Below, one piece after another: positions 44,316 through 54,441 of a stretch of DNA of 64,000 nucleotides. The stretch lies in the NCBI GenBank assembly GCA_022841825.1, contig JALHQT010000005.1:372001-436000 (forward strand), read 5' to 3'. The notes under the pieces were generated by a model. The model saw only the letters and a list, made by a program, of their open reading frames with translations, was not told the origin of the DNA and made no database searches. Position 1 is the stretch's first letter. The number at the start of each line of letters is the position of its first letter. Both the position numbers and the translations under genes were made by a program. This stretch comes from Anaerolineae bacterium (GTDB taxonomy: Bacteria > Chloroflexota > Anaerolineae > Aggregatilineales > Phototrophicaceae).

Positions 44316-46949
44316 ATGCCCAAGATTGAGACAATCTACCTCATCCATCACAGCCATACGGACGTGGGTTACACACACGACCAACCGATTGTCTGGGAGT
44401 TGCAAACGCGCTTCATTGATGAGGCGCTCGATTTGGCTGAATTTTATGCAGATCACAACAGCGACGGAGCGTTCCGATGGACAGTGGAAAACACGGCGGT
44501 GCTGAAACGCTGGTTGACGCGGGCTACCACCCGCGACATTCAGCGCTTCCAAAAGCTGGAGCAGGACGGACGCATCGAAGTCACGGGTATGTTTGCCAAC
44601 CTAACGCCTCTGCTCGACACGGATCAACTGATCGAGACCTTCCAGATTTTGCGCAGTCTGCGTGAGGATTACGGGCTCACGATAGAACACGCGATGAACT
44701 GTGACGTGAATGGAGAAAACTGGTCCCTGGCTGATGTACTGCTTGATCTGGGTATCAAAGGCTTCACGATGGCAATCAACACCCATTTTGGAGGAGCTGT
44801 GCGTCCAAGCCCGCTACCTTTCTTATGGGAATCCCCATCGGGGCGCACCCTGCCTGCTAACAACGGATGGAGATATGACAGAGGCTGGCATGAAGGCATT
44901 GGTCGCGACGCAAAGGAGTTCGAGCGTGTGCGCTTCCCTCGTCTGCAAAAATACCTGGACGAAATCGGCTATCCTCTGCCCATATTGCTGCTGCAAAGCA
45001 TTCATCCCTATGGCGACAATGGATCGGCATTCAGTTTTGCCTCGTTCATCGATGCATGGAACAACGCTGGGAAATCACCTCGTATCGTGCTGGCCACCCC
45101 GCGCATATGGTGGAAAGCACTGCAACCATACATGAAAACACTACCTGTGCTGCGAGGCGATTGGACAGATTACTGGAACTTCGGAAGCATCAGCAGCGCA
45201 CGGGAACAAACGATGAACCGCATGAGCCGTACCCGTCTGCGCACCGCCGATGCTATGTTCGCTCCCATCGCCGCTGCAAAGAAGCAGGCACGCTGGTCAC
45301 ACAGGACGTTTGACAGGTATCGTGAAGCCGCATGGGAAACGCTCACCCTATGGGATGAGCATACATGGGGCGCGGATTGTGCTATAAGGGCGCCCTACAG
45401 CGAAGACACGGTGACGCAGTGGCATCACAAAGCCAATTACGCTTATACGGCTCGCAGCCTCAGCCTGCTGTTGCAGCGCGATGCTGCAGCCGATTTTGCC
45501 CGAAGCGTGCAGCGCAAACAGAATGACGACCTGCTTGTTTTCAATCCACTGCCTTATGCGCGCACAGTGACCGGTAAAGTGCCGCACTTTGTGATGAATC
45601 CTCGTGGCACAAGCGATGACAGCACAGCCGGACGGCAGCACCAGGATAGAGACGATCTCAGCAGGTATCCGTTCGATGCTGCTTATCTCGCCCATACGCT
45701 CCCCCCAACAGAGATCCCAGCCTACGGGTATAAGGTGATCCAGCGCGCAAGCCTGGTAAAGCTCGTTTCTACAGCGAGTGAATCCGATGTGGTTGAAAAT
45801 CATCGTTATCGCATAACGTTTGACCGCAACCACGGCGGCATCATCTCGCTTTACGACAAACAGCTTGACTGGGAACTTGTCGACACCGGTTTTGAGTACC
45901 CCCTCAATGGCTATATCTCTGAACGAGTCGCCGATGAGACAGCGGAGTGGGCGCGTCACCACCTGTTTTTCCAGGAATCGGCCCCAGACTCCGCCGAAAT
46001 CCCGCCCGGATGGAAGAGCGGTTGGCGCGCAAAACGTTCCAGTGCAGCAGCGGTCATTAAGCACACCGTCCAAAAGAGTGATATTGGGATCACCGTTGTT
46101 CAAACGCTGAAAGCAGCGGGCGTCATTGGGCATCTTATGCAGATTGTCCATTTGCCACATTATGCTGATTACGTAGAAGTTGAGGGGTGTTGGACGATGG
46201 GCTTAGATAGCCATCCCGAAGCAGCCTACATAGCCTTCCCATTCGATTTGCCGAATGCGACAGCCCGGTATGATATTGGCTTCCAGTCGGTCATCGCGGG
46301 TGCAGAACAACTGCCGGGCGTGTGCCGTGACTACTTCACTGTGCAGGGCTGGGTTGATTTCTCGAATGGCGAACGGGGTGTCACCATTGCAACTCCCGAT
46401 AACCCAATGGTGCAGTTAGGCGGTATTCACTTTGGCGACTTTCAGCAGGATTTCAACCTGGAACGGTCGCTGTTGCTCGGTTGGGTGACGAATAATTACT
46501 GGGACACCAATTTCCGCGCCCACCAACCGGGACAGGTTTCATACAGGTACCGGATCATTCCCTATAGCGGAGCCTTTGATGAAGCCCGTGCTCACCGTTT
46601 TGGGCTTGAAGCCATGAACAATGTTCCGCTGTTTCAACATCTTGGTGAGGAAACGACATCAGGCGACTTATTGCCGGAAAGCGGTAGTCTGCTCATATTA
46701 CCGGACTTCCCGACCACTGTGCAGCGCATCAAGGCATCGCAGGACGGAAAAGGGATTATTGTCCGGTTATTGAACGCCAGCGATGCAAATCACACAGCGG
46801 TCATCCAATCCGGCTTGTTGACCATTACCAGCGCAAGCCGATGTGATCTGCTGGAAAAACCAATTGACACGATTCAAGTGAGTGATGAACAGATCCAGGT
46901 GACTATTGAGCCTCGACGTATCGCTGTCCTTCATCTGGAAGTCAGGTGA
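44316..46949 (+). CDS. GH38 alpha-mannosidase-like / DUF5054-type glycoside hydrolase
   Basis: IYLIHHSHTDVGYTHDQPIVWE...AMNCDVNGENWSLADVLLDLGIKGFTMAINTHFGG. Confidence 0.8.
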   Translation: MPKIETIYLIHHSHTDVGYTHDQPIVWELQTRFIDEALDLAEFYADHNSDGAFRWTVENTAVLKRWLTRATTRDIQRFQKLEQDGRIEVTGMFANLTPLLDTDQLIETFQILRSLREDYGLTIEHAMNCDVNGENWSLADVLLDLGIKGFTMAINTHFGGAVRPSPLPFLWESPSGRTLPANNGWRYDRGWHEGIGRDAKEFERVRFPRLQKYLDEIGYPLPILLLQSIHPYGDNGSAFSFASFIDAWNNAGKSPRIVLATPRIWWKALQPYMKTLPVLRGDWTDYWNFGSISSAREQTMNRMSRTRLRTADAMFAPIAAAKKQARWSHRTFDRYREAAWETLTLWDEHTWGADCAIRAPYSEDTVTQWHHKANYAYTARSLSLLLQRDAAADFARSVQRKQNDDLLVFNPLPYARTVTGKVPHFVMNPRGTSDDSTAGRQHQDRDDLSRYPFDAAYLAHTLPPTEIPAYGYKVIQRASLVKLVSTASESDVVENHRYRITFDRNHGGIISLYDKQLDWELVDTGFEYPLNGYISERVADETAEWARHHLFFQESAPDSAEIPPGWKSGWRAKRSSAAAVIKHTVQKSDIGITVVQTLKAAGVIGHLMQIVHLPHYADYVEVEGCWTMGLDSHPEAAYIAFPFDLPNATARYDIGFQSVIAGAEQLPGVCRDYFTVQGWVDFSNGERGVTIATPDNPMVQLGGIHFGDFQQDFNLERSLLLGWVTNNYWDTNFRAHQPGQVSYRYRIIPYSGAFDEARAHRFGLEAMNNVPLFQHLGEETTSGDLLPESGSLLILPDFPTTVQRIKASQDGKGIIVRLLNASDANHTAVIQSGLLTITSASRCDLLEKPIDTIQVSDEQIQVTIEPRRIAVLHLEVR

Positions 46950-47048
46950 TCTGTATATGCCTGGTTATTGAAGCTTGGACCTGACGGACTTTGAACGCTT
47001 TATTCCATAGATTGAGATCATTCGTCTGAACAACCTGCTTCAGCCACC

Positions 47049-47110
47049 TGTGGGGGCTACTTCGCGTATCCGAGCAAGAAATCGGACTTCGCGTCGCGCC
47101 ACAATAGTCT
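47049..47110 (-). mobile_element. Orphan terminal repeat/3' end of a family-2 IS
   Basis: CCTGTGGGGGCTACTTCGCGTATCCGAG identical to the end at 47287; degenerate LHQDY transposase tail. Confidence 0.6.
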
Positions 47111-47288
47111 TGATGCAGTCACCAAGCTCCCGTCGGAAGTCGACGCAATTCGCCCCGACTTCCCCCCTTTTCAGTGGTCAGTATGGCCAGTTTTAGCAGT
47201 CTGATCAGTTTTCTGGTGCGACCAAATCAATTTCGTAGCGCCGCATCATGTCCAGCACCTCCGCCCGCTTGATGCTGTACATCTGCCC

Positions 47289-48553
47289 TGTGGGGGCTAC
47301 TTCGCGTATCCGAGGGTAAAATGACGCCTCATGAGACTCGCCGATAGTTATGGTGCAGCCCACCCAGCACCGGAAAGGCAACGACCTGACCGTCTGAGAC
47401 TGCCTCCCCTTCCGATCGTCTCGATGCGATAGGAATGTGTCCCGACAGTCCTTGATGTGGACGAGCTGTATTGAAGTACACGACGTATTCCTTGACCACA
47501 CGCTGCAACTGTCGTTCGTTGAGCACCAGCATCTGGTCCAAACATTCCCGTCGCACACTCTCCAGGAACCGTTCGCACACTGCATTGGCTTTCGGTGCGC
47601 GGATGGGCGTCCGCAGCATCTCAATCCCACTCGCAACGCGTGCGAATTCCGCGCCATACTTCCGGTCGTTGTCACGCAGCAAGCAGCGCGGCCGCATATC
47701 AAAGGGCGTTGCTTCCCGCAGCTGCTGTGCCACCCACGCGTCGGTGGGGTGCGATGTCACCGCCCAGTGCACCACCCGGCGCGAGCCCACTTCAATGATG
47801 AAGAACACAAACAGCGTGCGAAACCAGAGGTCGTACGTTTGGAGAAAATCACATGCCCAAATGTCATGGGCATGGTTCTTCAGAAAGCTGCCCCACTTCT
47901 GACTCGGTTGTCCCTGCGGTGGCATCGGTCGGACCTGACGGATGTACTTGGCGACCGTGCGTTTCGAGAGGCGATAGCCCAGCTTCCCCAGTTCGTCGCG
48001 AATGCGTTTTGTGCCCCACAACCGGTTATCGCGTGCCATCGCCTGGATGAGACCGATCGCCTCTTCAGGGACACGCGGTTGCGCCGTCTTCGCTCGCGAT
48101 TTGTGACGCCAGAATAAGCGAAAACCCTGACGATGCCAGTGAAGCAGCGTCTCGGGTTTGACGATCAGCAGCGCCTCCCGCCATGTCCGCAGTTGGCTGG
48201 CGAGCATGACCAGCACACCGGGATCCAGGGGCGTGAGTACTGGGCGCTTTGTCTGGCGGTGGAGGATCAACAACTGCTGGCGCAAAAATGCGTTCTCAGC
48301 GATCAACTCGGACCGCTTGCGAGCCACATCGGCGAGCGTGCCGAGTACCAAAGTGGGTTGCGTCGGTCGGAAGCGTTTCTTGAGCTGCCGATCGAGTGTA
48401 GTGATCACAACAAGCAGCCACTGACGAATGACGGAACGGAGGCATTGCAGTCGCATGGAGTACCATTAGAGTCGGGCGTAGCGATGACGAATGGGCGAAT
48501 TGTAGCTGCGTTTCGACCCGACTCCAGCTCCGATAGCTCAAGTAGCCCTCACA
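47289..48553 (-). mobile_element. Complete family-2 IS element
   Basis: TIRs TGTGGGGGCTACTT (47289-47302) / AAGTAGCCCTCACA (48540-48553), 13/14. Confidence 0.88.
47329..48456 (-). CDS. Transposase (rve core), full-length relative of the 28157-29227 protein
   Basis: IWACDFLQTYDLWFRTLFVFFIIEVGSRRVVHWAV...VLGGLHHNYRRVS. Confidence 0.92.
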   Translation of the reverse strand: MRLQCLRSVIRQWLLVVITTLDRQLKKRFRPTQPTLVLGTLADVARKRSELIAENAFLRQQLLILHRQTKRPVLTPLDPGVLVMLASQLRTWREALLIVKPETLLHWHRQGFRLFWRHKSRAKTAQPRVPEEAIGLIQAMARDNRLWGTKRIRDELGKLGYRLSKRTVAKYIRQVRPMPPQGQPSQKWGSFLKNHAHDIWACDFLQTYDLWFRTLFVFFIIEVGSRRVVHWAVTSHPTDAWVAQQLREATPFDMRPRCLLRDNDRKYGAEFARVASGIEMLRTPIRAPKANAVCERFLESVRRECLDQMLVLNERQLQRVVKEYVVYFNTARPHQGLSGHIPIASRRSEGEAVSDGQVVAFPVLGGLHHNYRRVS

Positions 48554-48730
48554 ACGTCCCCATCAGGGGTTGGCGCAACTCACACCCATCGCACGCCCGC
48601 ATGTCCGACGGGTAAGGCGCGCCGCCGCGAGGTTTTGGATGGAGTCATGGGGACTCTACCGAGACACCGCCTGACCCGCGTGTGGATGGGATTCTTGTGC
48701 CTTACCGCCCATTTGGGCATCACGATTAAG

Positions 48731-49642
48731 TCATTCGAACGACAATTCTGCTTGCGCGAACGCTGTTTCCAACCATCCACGAATCTCGGCATACTTCGGG
48801 CTGCTCGCCTCAGGCAGCATCATCGGCTTACGGGGATAACCCGGCTCATACCCGCGTGCCGCCAGCGCCATGTGCGATGCGATCGTGCTGTCCGTGAAGT
48901 GCAGCTTGCCACTCAAGTCCATCATCAGCACATAAAGCGCTTCTGCACGCGCCATATCGCCGGAAGTGGTCGCTTGCACCAGCGCGGTGATAATTTCGGG
49001 AGCCCAGTTGCTCATGCCGCCAATCATGGCACGAATGCCCATCTGGTAGAACGGCAGCCAGCCTTTAGAAGTCCCCAGGATGAGCTGAAAGGGCTTGCCG
49101 CTGAGCTTGGTCTCATAGTAGACGCGGCTCACGAATCCCACATCCAGCGGGCTATCCTTCATGCCTGCCAGCCCCATCTCCTGAAGCTTACGAACGGTAC
49201 CGAGTGTGAATGAAAAGCGCGATGTCTCCGGATTGTTGTACGCAAAGACCGGAAGCCGCGTGGAGTCAATTAAGTCCTTGTAAAACTGAAGCACCAGGTC
49301 TTCTGCATGTTTGTAGTAGAAGGGGGGCACTGCACCCACAGCATCCATGCCAATGTCTTCTGCCGCGTGTGCCAGTGCGACGGTTGATGCGGTGTCGATG
49401 GCACCGACATGTGCGATCAGCGTCCGGTTCGAAAAAGCGCCTGCGACTTCTTTGGCGGTGCGGTACACGCTGACGCGCTCGTCGATCGTCATCATCGGTC
49501 CCGCGCCATAGGAACCCGTCAGGAAAAGTCCATCGACGCCGCGTTCGAACATCCAATGCATATGCCAGCGGGTCTTCTCCAGATCAAGCTGGCCATCGGC
49601 GGTGAAGAACGTGATATTGGGGACAAGCGAACCATGAATCAT
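48731..49642 (-). CDS. Dihydrodipicolinate synthase/N-acetylneuraminate lyase family protein
   Basis: GSLVPNITFFTADGQLDLEKTRWHMHWMFERGVDGLFLTGSYGAGPMMTIDERVSVYRTAKEV...PVFAYNNPE...GMKDSPLD. Confidence 0.88.
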   Translation of the reverse strand: MIHGSLVPNITFFTADGQLDLEKTRWHMHWMFERGVDGLFLTGSYGAGPMMTIDERVSVYRTAKEVAGAFSNRTLIAHVGAIDTASTVALAHAAEDIGMDAVGAVPPFYYKHAEDLVLQFYKDLIDSTRLPVFAYNNPETSRFSFTLGTVRKLQEMGLAGMKDSPLDVGFVSRVYYETKLSGKPFQLILGTSKGWLPFYQMGIRAMIGGMSNWAPEIITALVQATTSGDMARAEALYVLMMDLSGKLHFTDSTIASHMALAARGYEPGYPRKPMMLPEASSPKYAEIRGWLETAFAQAELSFE

Positions 49643-51144
49643 GCTGGATTCTCCTGAGATAGATTGAGCTTCTGGAGCTGTTGATTGAGAAGGCAGAAAG
49701 CCTTGTAACGCTTCTCGTACAGGGCGTGATGCAGATCATAGGGCACGATCTTCGTGCCGGGTTGGGCGAAGGACTCATAGCTTTCCGCAAGACCGAGCGT
49801 AAGCCATCCCAGGATTGCCGCGCCTCGACTCGAGGATTCGGGTGACGGCGGGACAATGACCGGTCTCCCAAGCACGTCTGCCAGTGTCGCCTGCATCAAG
49901 GGAGAGGCACTCAAGCCGCCGGTGACGAAGCTCGCGCGTGTTGCAGTGCCGTGCAGTGTTTCGACCCGGCGCACGATACGCAGCAAAGCGAATGCCAGCC
50001 CTTCCAGCGCAGCGCGGAAGACGTGACCGGTTTGGTGACGTAGAGTAAGACCATAGAGCAGCCCTTTCGCGGAGGGATTCCAATCTGGGCTTTGCTCACC
50101 GGACAAGTAGGGGATAAACAACAGGTCATCCGCGCCGGGTGCCACTGCTGAAGCAAGCCGCTCGGCGTCTTCGAATAACGTATCAGAGGCTTCGTCGGCT
50201 TTGTGTCCCAGCAGATCCTTCAGCAGCCAATCAATGACGATCCCACCGCTGCCCACGATGCCGCCAATCACCCAGCGATCGACATCCGCCACATAGGTCC
50301 AGAGGTGTCCCGCGGGGTCGGTCGCTGGCTGCGCGATCAATGCGCGAGCCGCCGCGCTGGTGCCGAGATTGATGGCGAGTGTCCCCGGCATCGTTGCGCC
50401 CGCCCCAATGTTTGCCAGCGGCGCATCCCCCGCACCAAGGATGAGCGGCAGGTGCTCCCGAATTCCGACGCTGGCACGAACATCGGCGCGCCACTCGCGC
50501 AGGATCGTGCGCGGCGAGGACAGCTCCGGGAGCGCGGACGTATTAATGCCAGCCAGCGTCAGCGCCTCGTCATCCCAGATCTTGCGTGTGATGTCAAGCA
50601 GCCCCGAAGCGGAAGCAGTGGACCAGTCTGTGATCCAGCGCCCTGTCAGGCGAAAGACGACATAATCTTTGATCGAGACATAACGCACCGTACCCGGCAG
50701 GTCGCCGTGCTGGCGCAGCCAATGAATCTTTGCGAGTGGGTAGATCGCCTGTGTCGGGCAACCGGTACGCGGCGCGAGCAAGGCGCTGGCACTCTGCCGC
50801 AGCGTGGCGGCACTCTCGGTCGCGCGCATATCCGCCCACGTCAGCACCGGCGTCAGCGGTTGACCCTCGGCGTCCACAGCCAGCAGGCTGTAGAGTTGTG
50901 TGCTCAGGACAACTGCTTCGAGCGATGCCTGCGCGGGTATCGCTGCTACGGCGCTGCGCAGCACCTTTGTGACGCTTGCCACGACGGCATCGGCGTCCAG
51001 CTCTGCCCAGCCTGGTTGGGGATAGCCAGTCGCAACCGAATCGCGCACCTGGAAGCCCGGCTGCGCGCGCTCGTCGAAGAGCAAGGCGCGCGCCCCGCTG
51101 GTGCCAATATCCACCGCCAGAATGAGCGGGGCGCGCATGCTCAT
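49639..51144 (-). CDS. FGGY-family carbohydrate kinase
   Basis: LAVDIGTSGARALLFDERAQPGFQVRD...GQPLTPVLTWADMRA...FVTGGLSASPLMQATLADVLGRPVIVPPSPESSSRGAAILG. Confidence 0.92.
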   Translation of the reverse strand: MSMRAPLILAVDIGTSGARALLFDERAQPGFQVRDSVATGYPQPGWAELDADAVVASVTKVLRSAVAAIPAQASLEAVVLSTQLYSLLAVDAEGQPLTPVLTWADMRATESAATLRQSASALLAPRTGCPTQAIYPLAKIHWLRQHGDLPGTVRYVSIKDYVVFRLTGRWITDWSTASASGLLDITRKIWDDEALTLAGINTSALPELSSPRTILREWRADVRASVGIREHLPLILGAGDAPLANIGAGATMPGTLAINLGTSAAARALIAQPATDPAGHLWTYVADVDRWVIGGIVGSGGIVIDWLLKDLLGHKADEASDTLFEDAERLASAVAPGADDLLFIPYLSGEQSPDWNPSAKGLLYGLTLRHQTGHVFRAALEGLAFALLRIVRRVETLHGTATRASFVTGGLSASPLMQATLADVLGRPVIVPPSPESSSRGAAILGWLTLGLAESYESFAQPGTKIVPYDLHHALYEKRYKAFCLLNQQLQKLNLSQENPA

Positions 51145-51153
51145 GATGCGCTG

Positions 51154-52299
51154 CTACCGCGCAGCCAAATACGAGCGCACGCCATCGCCCAGATATGCCT
51201 TCCAGACGACGAAGTTATGCGGGTGCTCCCAATCTAGATCGCCACCGAATAATTCGTGGAGGCGATTGCTGTTGAAAATCAGAGAGCCTTGATTGTCGAA
51301 GGTCATGCCATCAACCCAGATCATCCGGTCGTCGGTGATGAAGATCCGGTTTGTCCGAGTCGCTGGATCGTGAATGCCGATGCCTTTGCCTTCGAGCATG
51401 GTGTAGTAGATCAACCCCTTGTCGTCCGCGCCCATCCCATCCGTGTTGGTGCCCTTATCGCCAAGATCGATGACAGCGGCTTCGACGGCGCTCTCCGGAC
51501 TGCTGAAATCCCGCAGAACGCTCGTGTTGACGGCGTACAGATGGCGTGCAGTCAGGGCGCACCAATAGAGCATCTCTCGGTCAGCGGAGAGCGCAATGCC
51601 ATCCGCTCCGGTGCGCATCGGGCGATCTTTCCAGATCTTCTTGCCCGCGATCTCGAACCAGTAGCCAGGCACATCCTGCGTGCTGACATGTTGGTGAAGC
51701 ACGCGGCGCAGTTCTTTGCTGCGCATGTTGTAGATGATCAGTCCGCCTTCGAGCGGGTCCGTGAAGATGCCGGAGTCGGCGATGTAGACGAAGCCATTGG
51801 CGTTATCGACCACCAGGTCGTTCAGAAACGACGCTTGATAGGAAGCAATGTGATGCGGAATGGGGATCGACTCGACCAGCGTGTTGGTCGTCAGATCCCA
51901 GCAGACGATCTTTTGTGCCCCGTCAAGACAGGGCTGGCCTTCGATATGCCCCTGGTCGAGGAACCAGGCGCGGTTTAGCTCGTCGATTTCCCAGCCCAGC
52001 ACCGATTGCAGCGCATCCGGACGCCCGATCTCGTTCATCTCCCAACTGGGATAGGCGTTCAGCATCGGCTTGCCATCGACGACCTGGATACGATTGACGG
52101 TGGCGGGTATGCCGGGCGACCAGCGCGGCACCGAAAGGTAATAGTTCCCGTTGCGATCGACCTTGAAACCGGCAGGCATTGCGCCTTTCCAATACTCATT
52201 CTTCAAGAAGACTTCTTGGGCGGCGTCATCCGGAAACAGCCATTCCAGGCGACTCCAATGAAACAGGATTTCGTAGCTGCCGACGGCTGGAGTTTGCAT
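51154..52299 (-). CDS. Major royal jelly protein (MRJP/Yellow)-family protein
   Basis: AMPAGFKVDRNGNYYLSVPRW...FLNDLVVDNANGFVYIADSGIFTDPLEGGLIIYN...GADGIALSADREMLYWCALTARHLYAV. Confidence 0.8.
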   Translation of the reverse strand: MQTPAVGSYEILFHWSRLEWLFPDDAAQEVFLKNEYWKGAMPAGFKVDRNGNYYLSVPRWSPGIPATVNRIQVVDGKPMLNAYPSWEMNEIGRPDALQSVLGWEIDELNRAWFLDQGHIEGQPCLDGAQKIVCWDLTTNTLVESIPIPHHIASYQASFLNDLVVDNANGFVYIADSGIFTDPLEGGLIIYNMRSKELRRVLHQHVSTQDVPGYWFEIAGKKIWKDRPMRTGADGIALSADREMLYWCALTARHLYAVNTSVLRDFSSPESAVEAAVIDLGDKGTNTDGMGADDKGLIYYTMLEGKGIGIHDPATRTNRIFITDDRMIWVDGMTFDNQGSLIFNSNRLHELFGGDLDWEHPHNFVVWKAYLGDGVRSYLAAR

Positions 52300-52342
52300 G
52301 GGCGATAACCTCACAAGCGTGTCCGATAACGAAACAAGCCAT

Positions 52343-53323
52343 TTACTGTACTGCCGCGACGATTTTCCCGCGCACATGATGTCCGGCGAGTTCATTCAAG
52401 GCACTGGGGACTTCGGCAAGGTCAACAACTCGCGACAGCGTCGGGCGCAGCCTGCCGTCGTCGAGAAGCTTGCCAACCTCACGCGCGATCTCAGCCAGTT
52501 CGACCTGGGCTTTGCGGTCGCCGGAGAGATGCGCTACGCCCAGCGCAATTTCGTGCAGCGAAAGCGCTTTGGCGAAGGGACGGATTTTGCTGAGATCGGG
52601 GAGGCTGTCCACGCAGATCAGATGCCCGCCAAACGCTAACATCTCCAGGGCGGCGGTGGTCGTCTCCTGGCTCACGGCGTTCAGAATGACATCCGCGCCG
52701 CGCCCGCCGCTGATCTCTGAGATGCGTTGGGCGACATCTTCATTCTGGTAGTCGATGACGTGATCGGCACCCAACTGACGAACGTACTCATGATTGCGCG
52801 CGGATGCCGTCGTGACGACCTGCGCCCCCGCATATTTGCCAAGCTGAAGGGCATAACCTCCCACACCGCCTGCGCCGCCCTGAACGAGGAACAGCACATC
52901 GTTTCGCATCTGCACTTTGCGAAATATGCCCTGATACGCGGCGAAAGCAGAACATGGGACAGATGCAGCTTCTTCGAAGCTCAATGATGCAGGTTTGGGC
53001 GCGATGACATGGGCGGGGATGGTCGTGAGTTCGGCAAAACCGCCGCGACGGCTGAAATCCCCATGATAGTAAATGGCATCACCCGCTTTCCAGCCGGTGA
53101 CTTGCTCCCCAACAGCAGCGATGACTCCAGCGACATCCAGCCCCATGACGAATGGATACTGCCACTTGGGGTTGCCCCAGGCGGCTATCTTGTAATCGGC
53201 AGGGTTGAGACCGACCGCGTGGACGCGCACCAGCACCTCATCAGGCGCAGGAACAGGGGCGGGAAGGTTGGCGATGTACCAATCGCTGGGGTCGCCGGGG
53301 CGGTCGAGAACCAGTGCTTTCAT
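52343..53323 (-). CDS. Zinc-type alcohol dehydrogenase/quinone reductase family (MDR)
   Basis: APDEVLVRVHAVGLNPADYKIAAWG...VLFLVQGGAGGVGGYALQLGKYAGAQVVTTAS. Confidence 0.9.
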   Translation of the reverse strand: MKALVLDRPGDPSDWYIANLPAPVPAPDEVLVRVHAVGLNPADYKIAAWGNPKWQYPFVMGLDVAGVIAAVGEQVTGWKAGDAIYYHGDFSRRGGFAELTTIPAHVIAPKPASLSFEEAASVPCSAFAAYQGIFRKVQMRNDVLFLVQGGAGGVGGYALQLGKYAGAQVVTTASARNHEYVRQLGADHVIDYQNEDVAQRISEISGGRGADVILNAVSQETTTAALEMLAFGGHLICVDSLPDLSKIRPFAKALSLHEIALGVAHLSGDRKAQVELAEIAREVGKLLDDGRLRPTLSRVVDLAEVPSALNELAGHHVRGKIVAAVQ

Positions 53324-53363
53324 GAGCCGTATCCAGAAGCGCCAGTCAGTCTTGTCCAGTGAG

Positions 53364-53405
53364 ATTGTAACAACCAGGGTGATATGATGTCAACCTGTCA
53401 TGACA
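53364..53405 (-). promoter_or_regulatory. Operator copy 1 plus promoter of the leftward operon
   Basis: 20-bp TGTCATGACAGGTTGACATC (minus, 53386-53405) overlapping -35 TTGACA (53388-53393), 18-bp spacer, -10 TACAAT (53364-53369). Confidence 0.82.
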
Positions 53406-53458
53406 ATTTGTTTTGGTGCGACGAGGATGCCAGATGGCAGAGGTGAAGAGGTGGGAAA

Positions 53459-54202
53459 TTAGGGGACGCTGTGCTCGAACTGGAAGCGCGACTTGTCACC
53501 TCGCCGCCAAGCGGTGTAATACTCGATTGGAGCGCCGCTTTGTGTGTAAGCGGTGTTTTCGATGTACATGATCGGGAAGCCCGCTGGAATGCTGAGAAGC
53601 GCCGACACCGTCTCATTGGCGGCAATCGCTTCGATGACGCGCTTGACTCGTGACACAGGCGTCTTGTACACGTCCCGGAACGTCTGATAGAGCGAGCAGG
53701 TCCTGAAGTCGATTTCATTCAGGTTGGGAAACAAGCGGGCTGGTATGTAGGAATCGACGACCAGTATCGGCTGACTGTGGATGTAACGCAGGCGCTTGAG
53801 GAAAAAAATCTCATCCTGTGTTCGCAGGTCAAGCTCCTTACGCAGCGCGGGCGTTGGCGCGATGCGCGTCATCTCCATGACGCGCGTTTCGATGAGCAGC
53901 CCCTGCTTCGTCAGCGAGTCGCTGTAGCCGATGGCAGAGCCTGACCATGATTCCAGGTATTTGGGGTCTGCGACAAATGTCCCTCGTCCTTTTTCGCGGA
54001 GCAGCAGCCCTTCGTTGACCAGCGCATCCAGCGCCTCACGCACCGTGGTGCGGCTGAGTTGGTACATCTCACACAACTGATGTTCGCTGGGCAGTTGATC
54101 GCCCGCCCGCCACTGATCCAAACGAATTTCTTCGCGGATGATTTCGCGCAGTTGGTAGTGATAAGGCATCGGGCTTGATTTGTCGATCTGTCGGTTTTGC
54201 AC
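53459..54202 (-). CDS. GntR-family regulator with UTRA domain (HutC type)
   Basis: PMPYHYQLREIIREEIRLDQWRAGDQLPSEHQLCEMYQLSRTTVREALDALVNEGLLLREKGRGTFVADPK. Confidence 0.93.
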   Translation of the reverse strand: MQNRQIDKSSPMPYHYQLREIIREEIRLDQWRAGDQLPSEHQLCEMYQLSRTTVREALDALVNEGLLLREKGRGTFVADPKYLESWSGSAIGYSDSLTKQGLLIETRVMEMTRIAPTPALRKELDLRTQDEIFFLKRLRYIHSQPILVVDSYIPARLFPNLNEIDFRTCSLYQTFRDVYKTPVSRVKRVIEAIAANETVSALLSIPAGFPIMYIENTAYTQSGAPIEYYTAWRRGDKSRFQFEHSVP

Positions 54203-54392
54203 CGTCTACTGATCCTTCGTGAAGTGCCGCACCCTGTCAGCAGTGCCCCATTGTTCGTCACAACGAGTACATGAATACGTCTAACAGACTAATGCAGGTT
54301 CCTTGTGATGACAAGAGGACATATGCTGTGGGAGCGCTCTCCCAGGCGATATCGGGTAAATCAGGGGGATGTGTCATGTGTCGTCACCTAAA

Positions 54393-54441
54393 TGTCATGA
54401 CAGGTTGACATCTTGACAACATGACACAAGATGGCTATAGT
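54393..54441 (+). promoter_or_regulatory. Operator copy 2 plus promoter of the rightward operon
   Basis: Identical 20-mer TGTCATGACAGGTTGACATC (54393-54412) abutting -35 TTGACA (54413-54418), 17 bp, -10 TATAGT (54436-54441). Confidence 0.85.

Noticed and set aside
28157-48553. Large composite transposon formed by family-2 IS copies at 28 kb and 47 kb
   Set aside because: Same TIR family, but the first copy lacks one end and no shared target duplication is visible; only a speculation
48554-48730. Possible IS5-like N-terminal relic right of the 47.3 kb IS
   Set aside because: Only a short PYPSDM-like string in one frame; too weak to call
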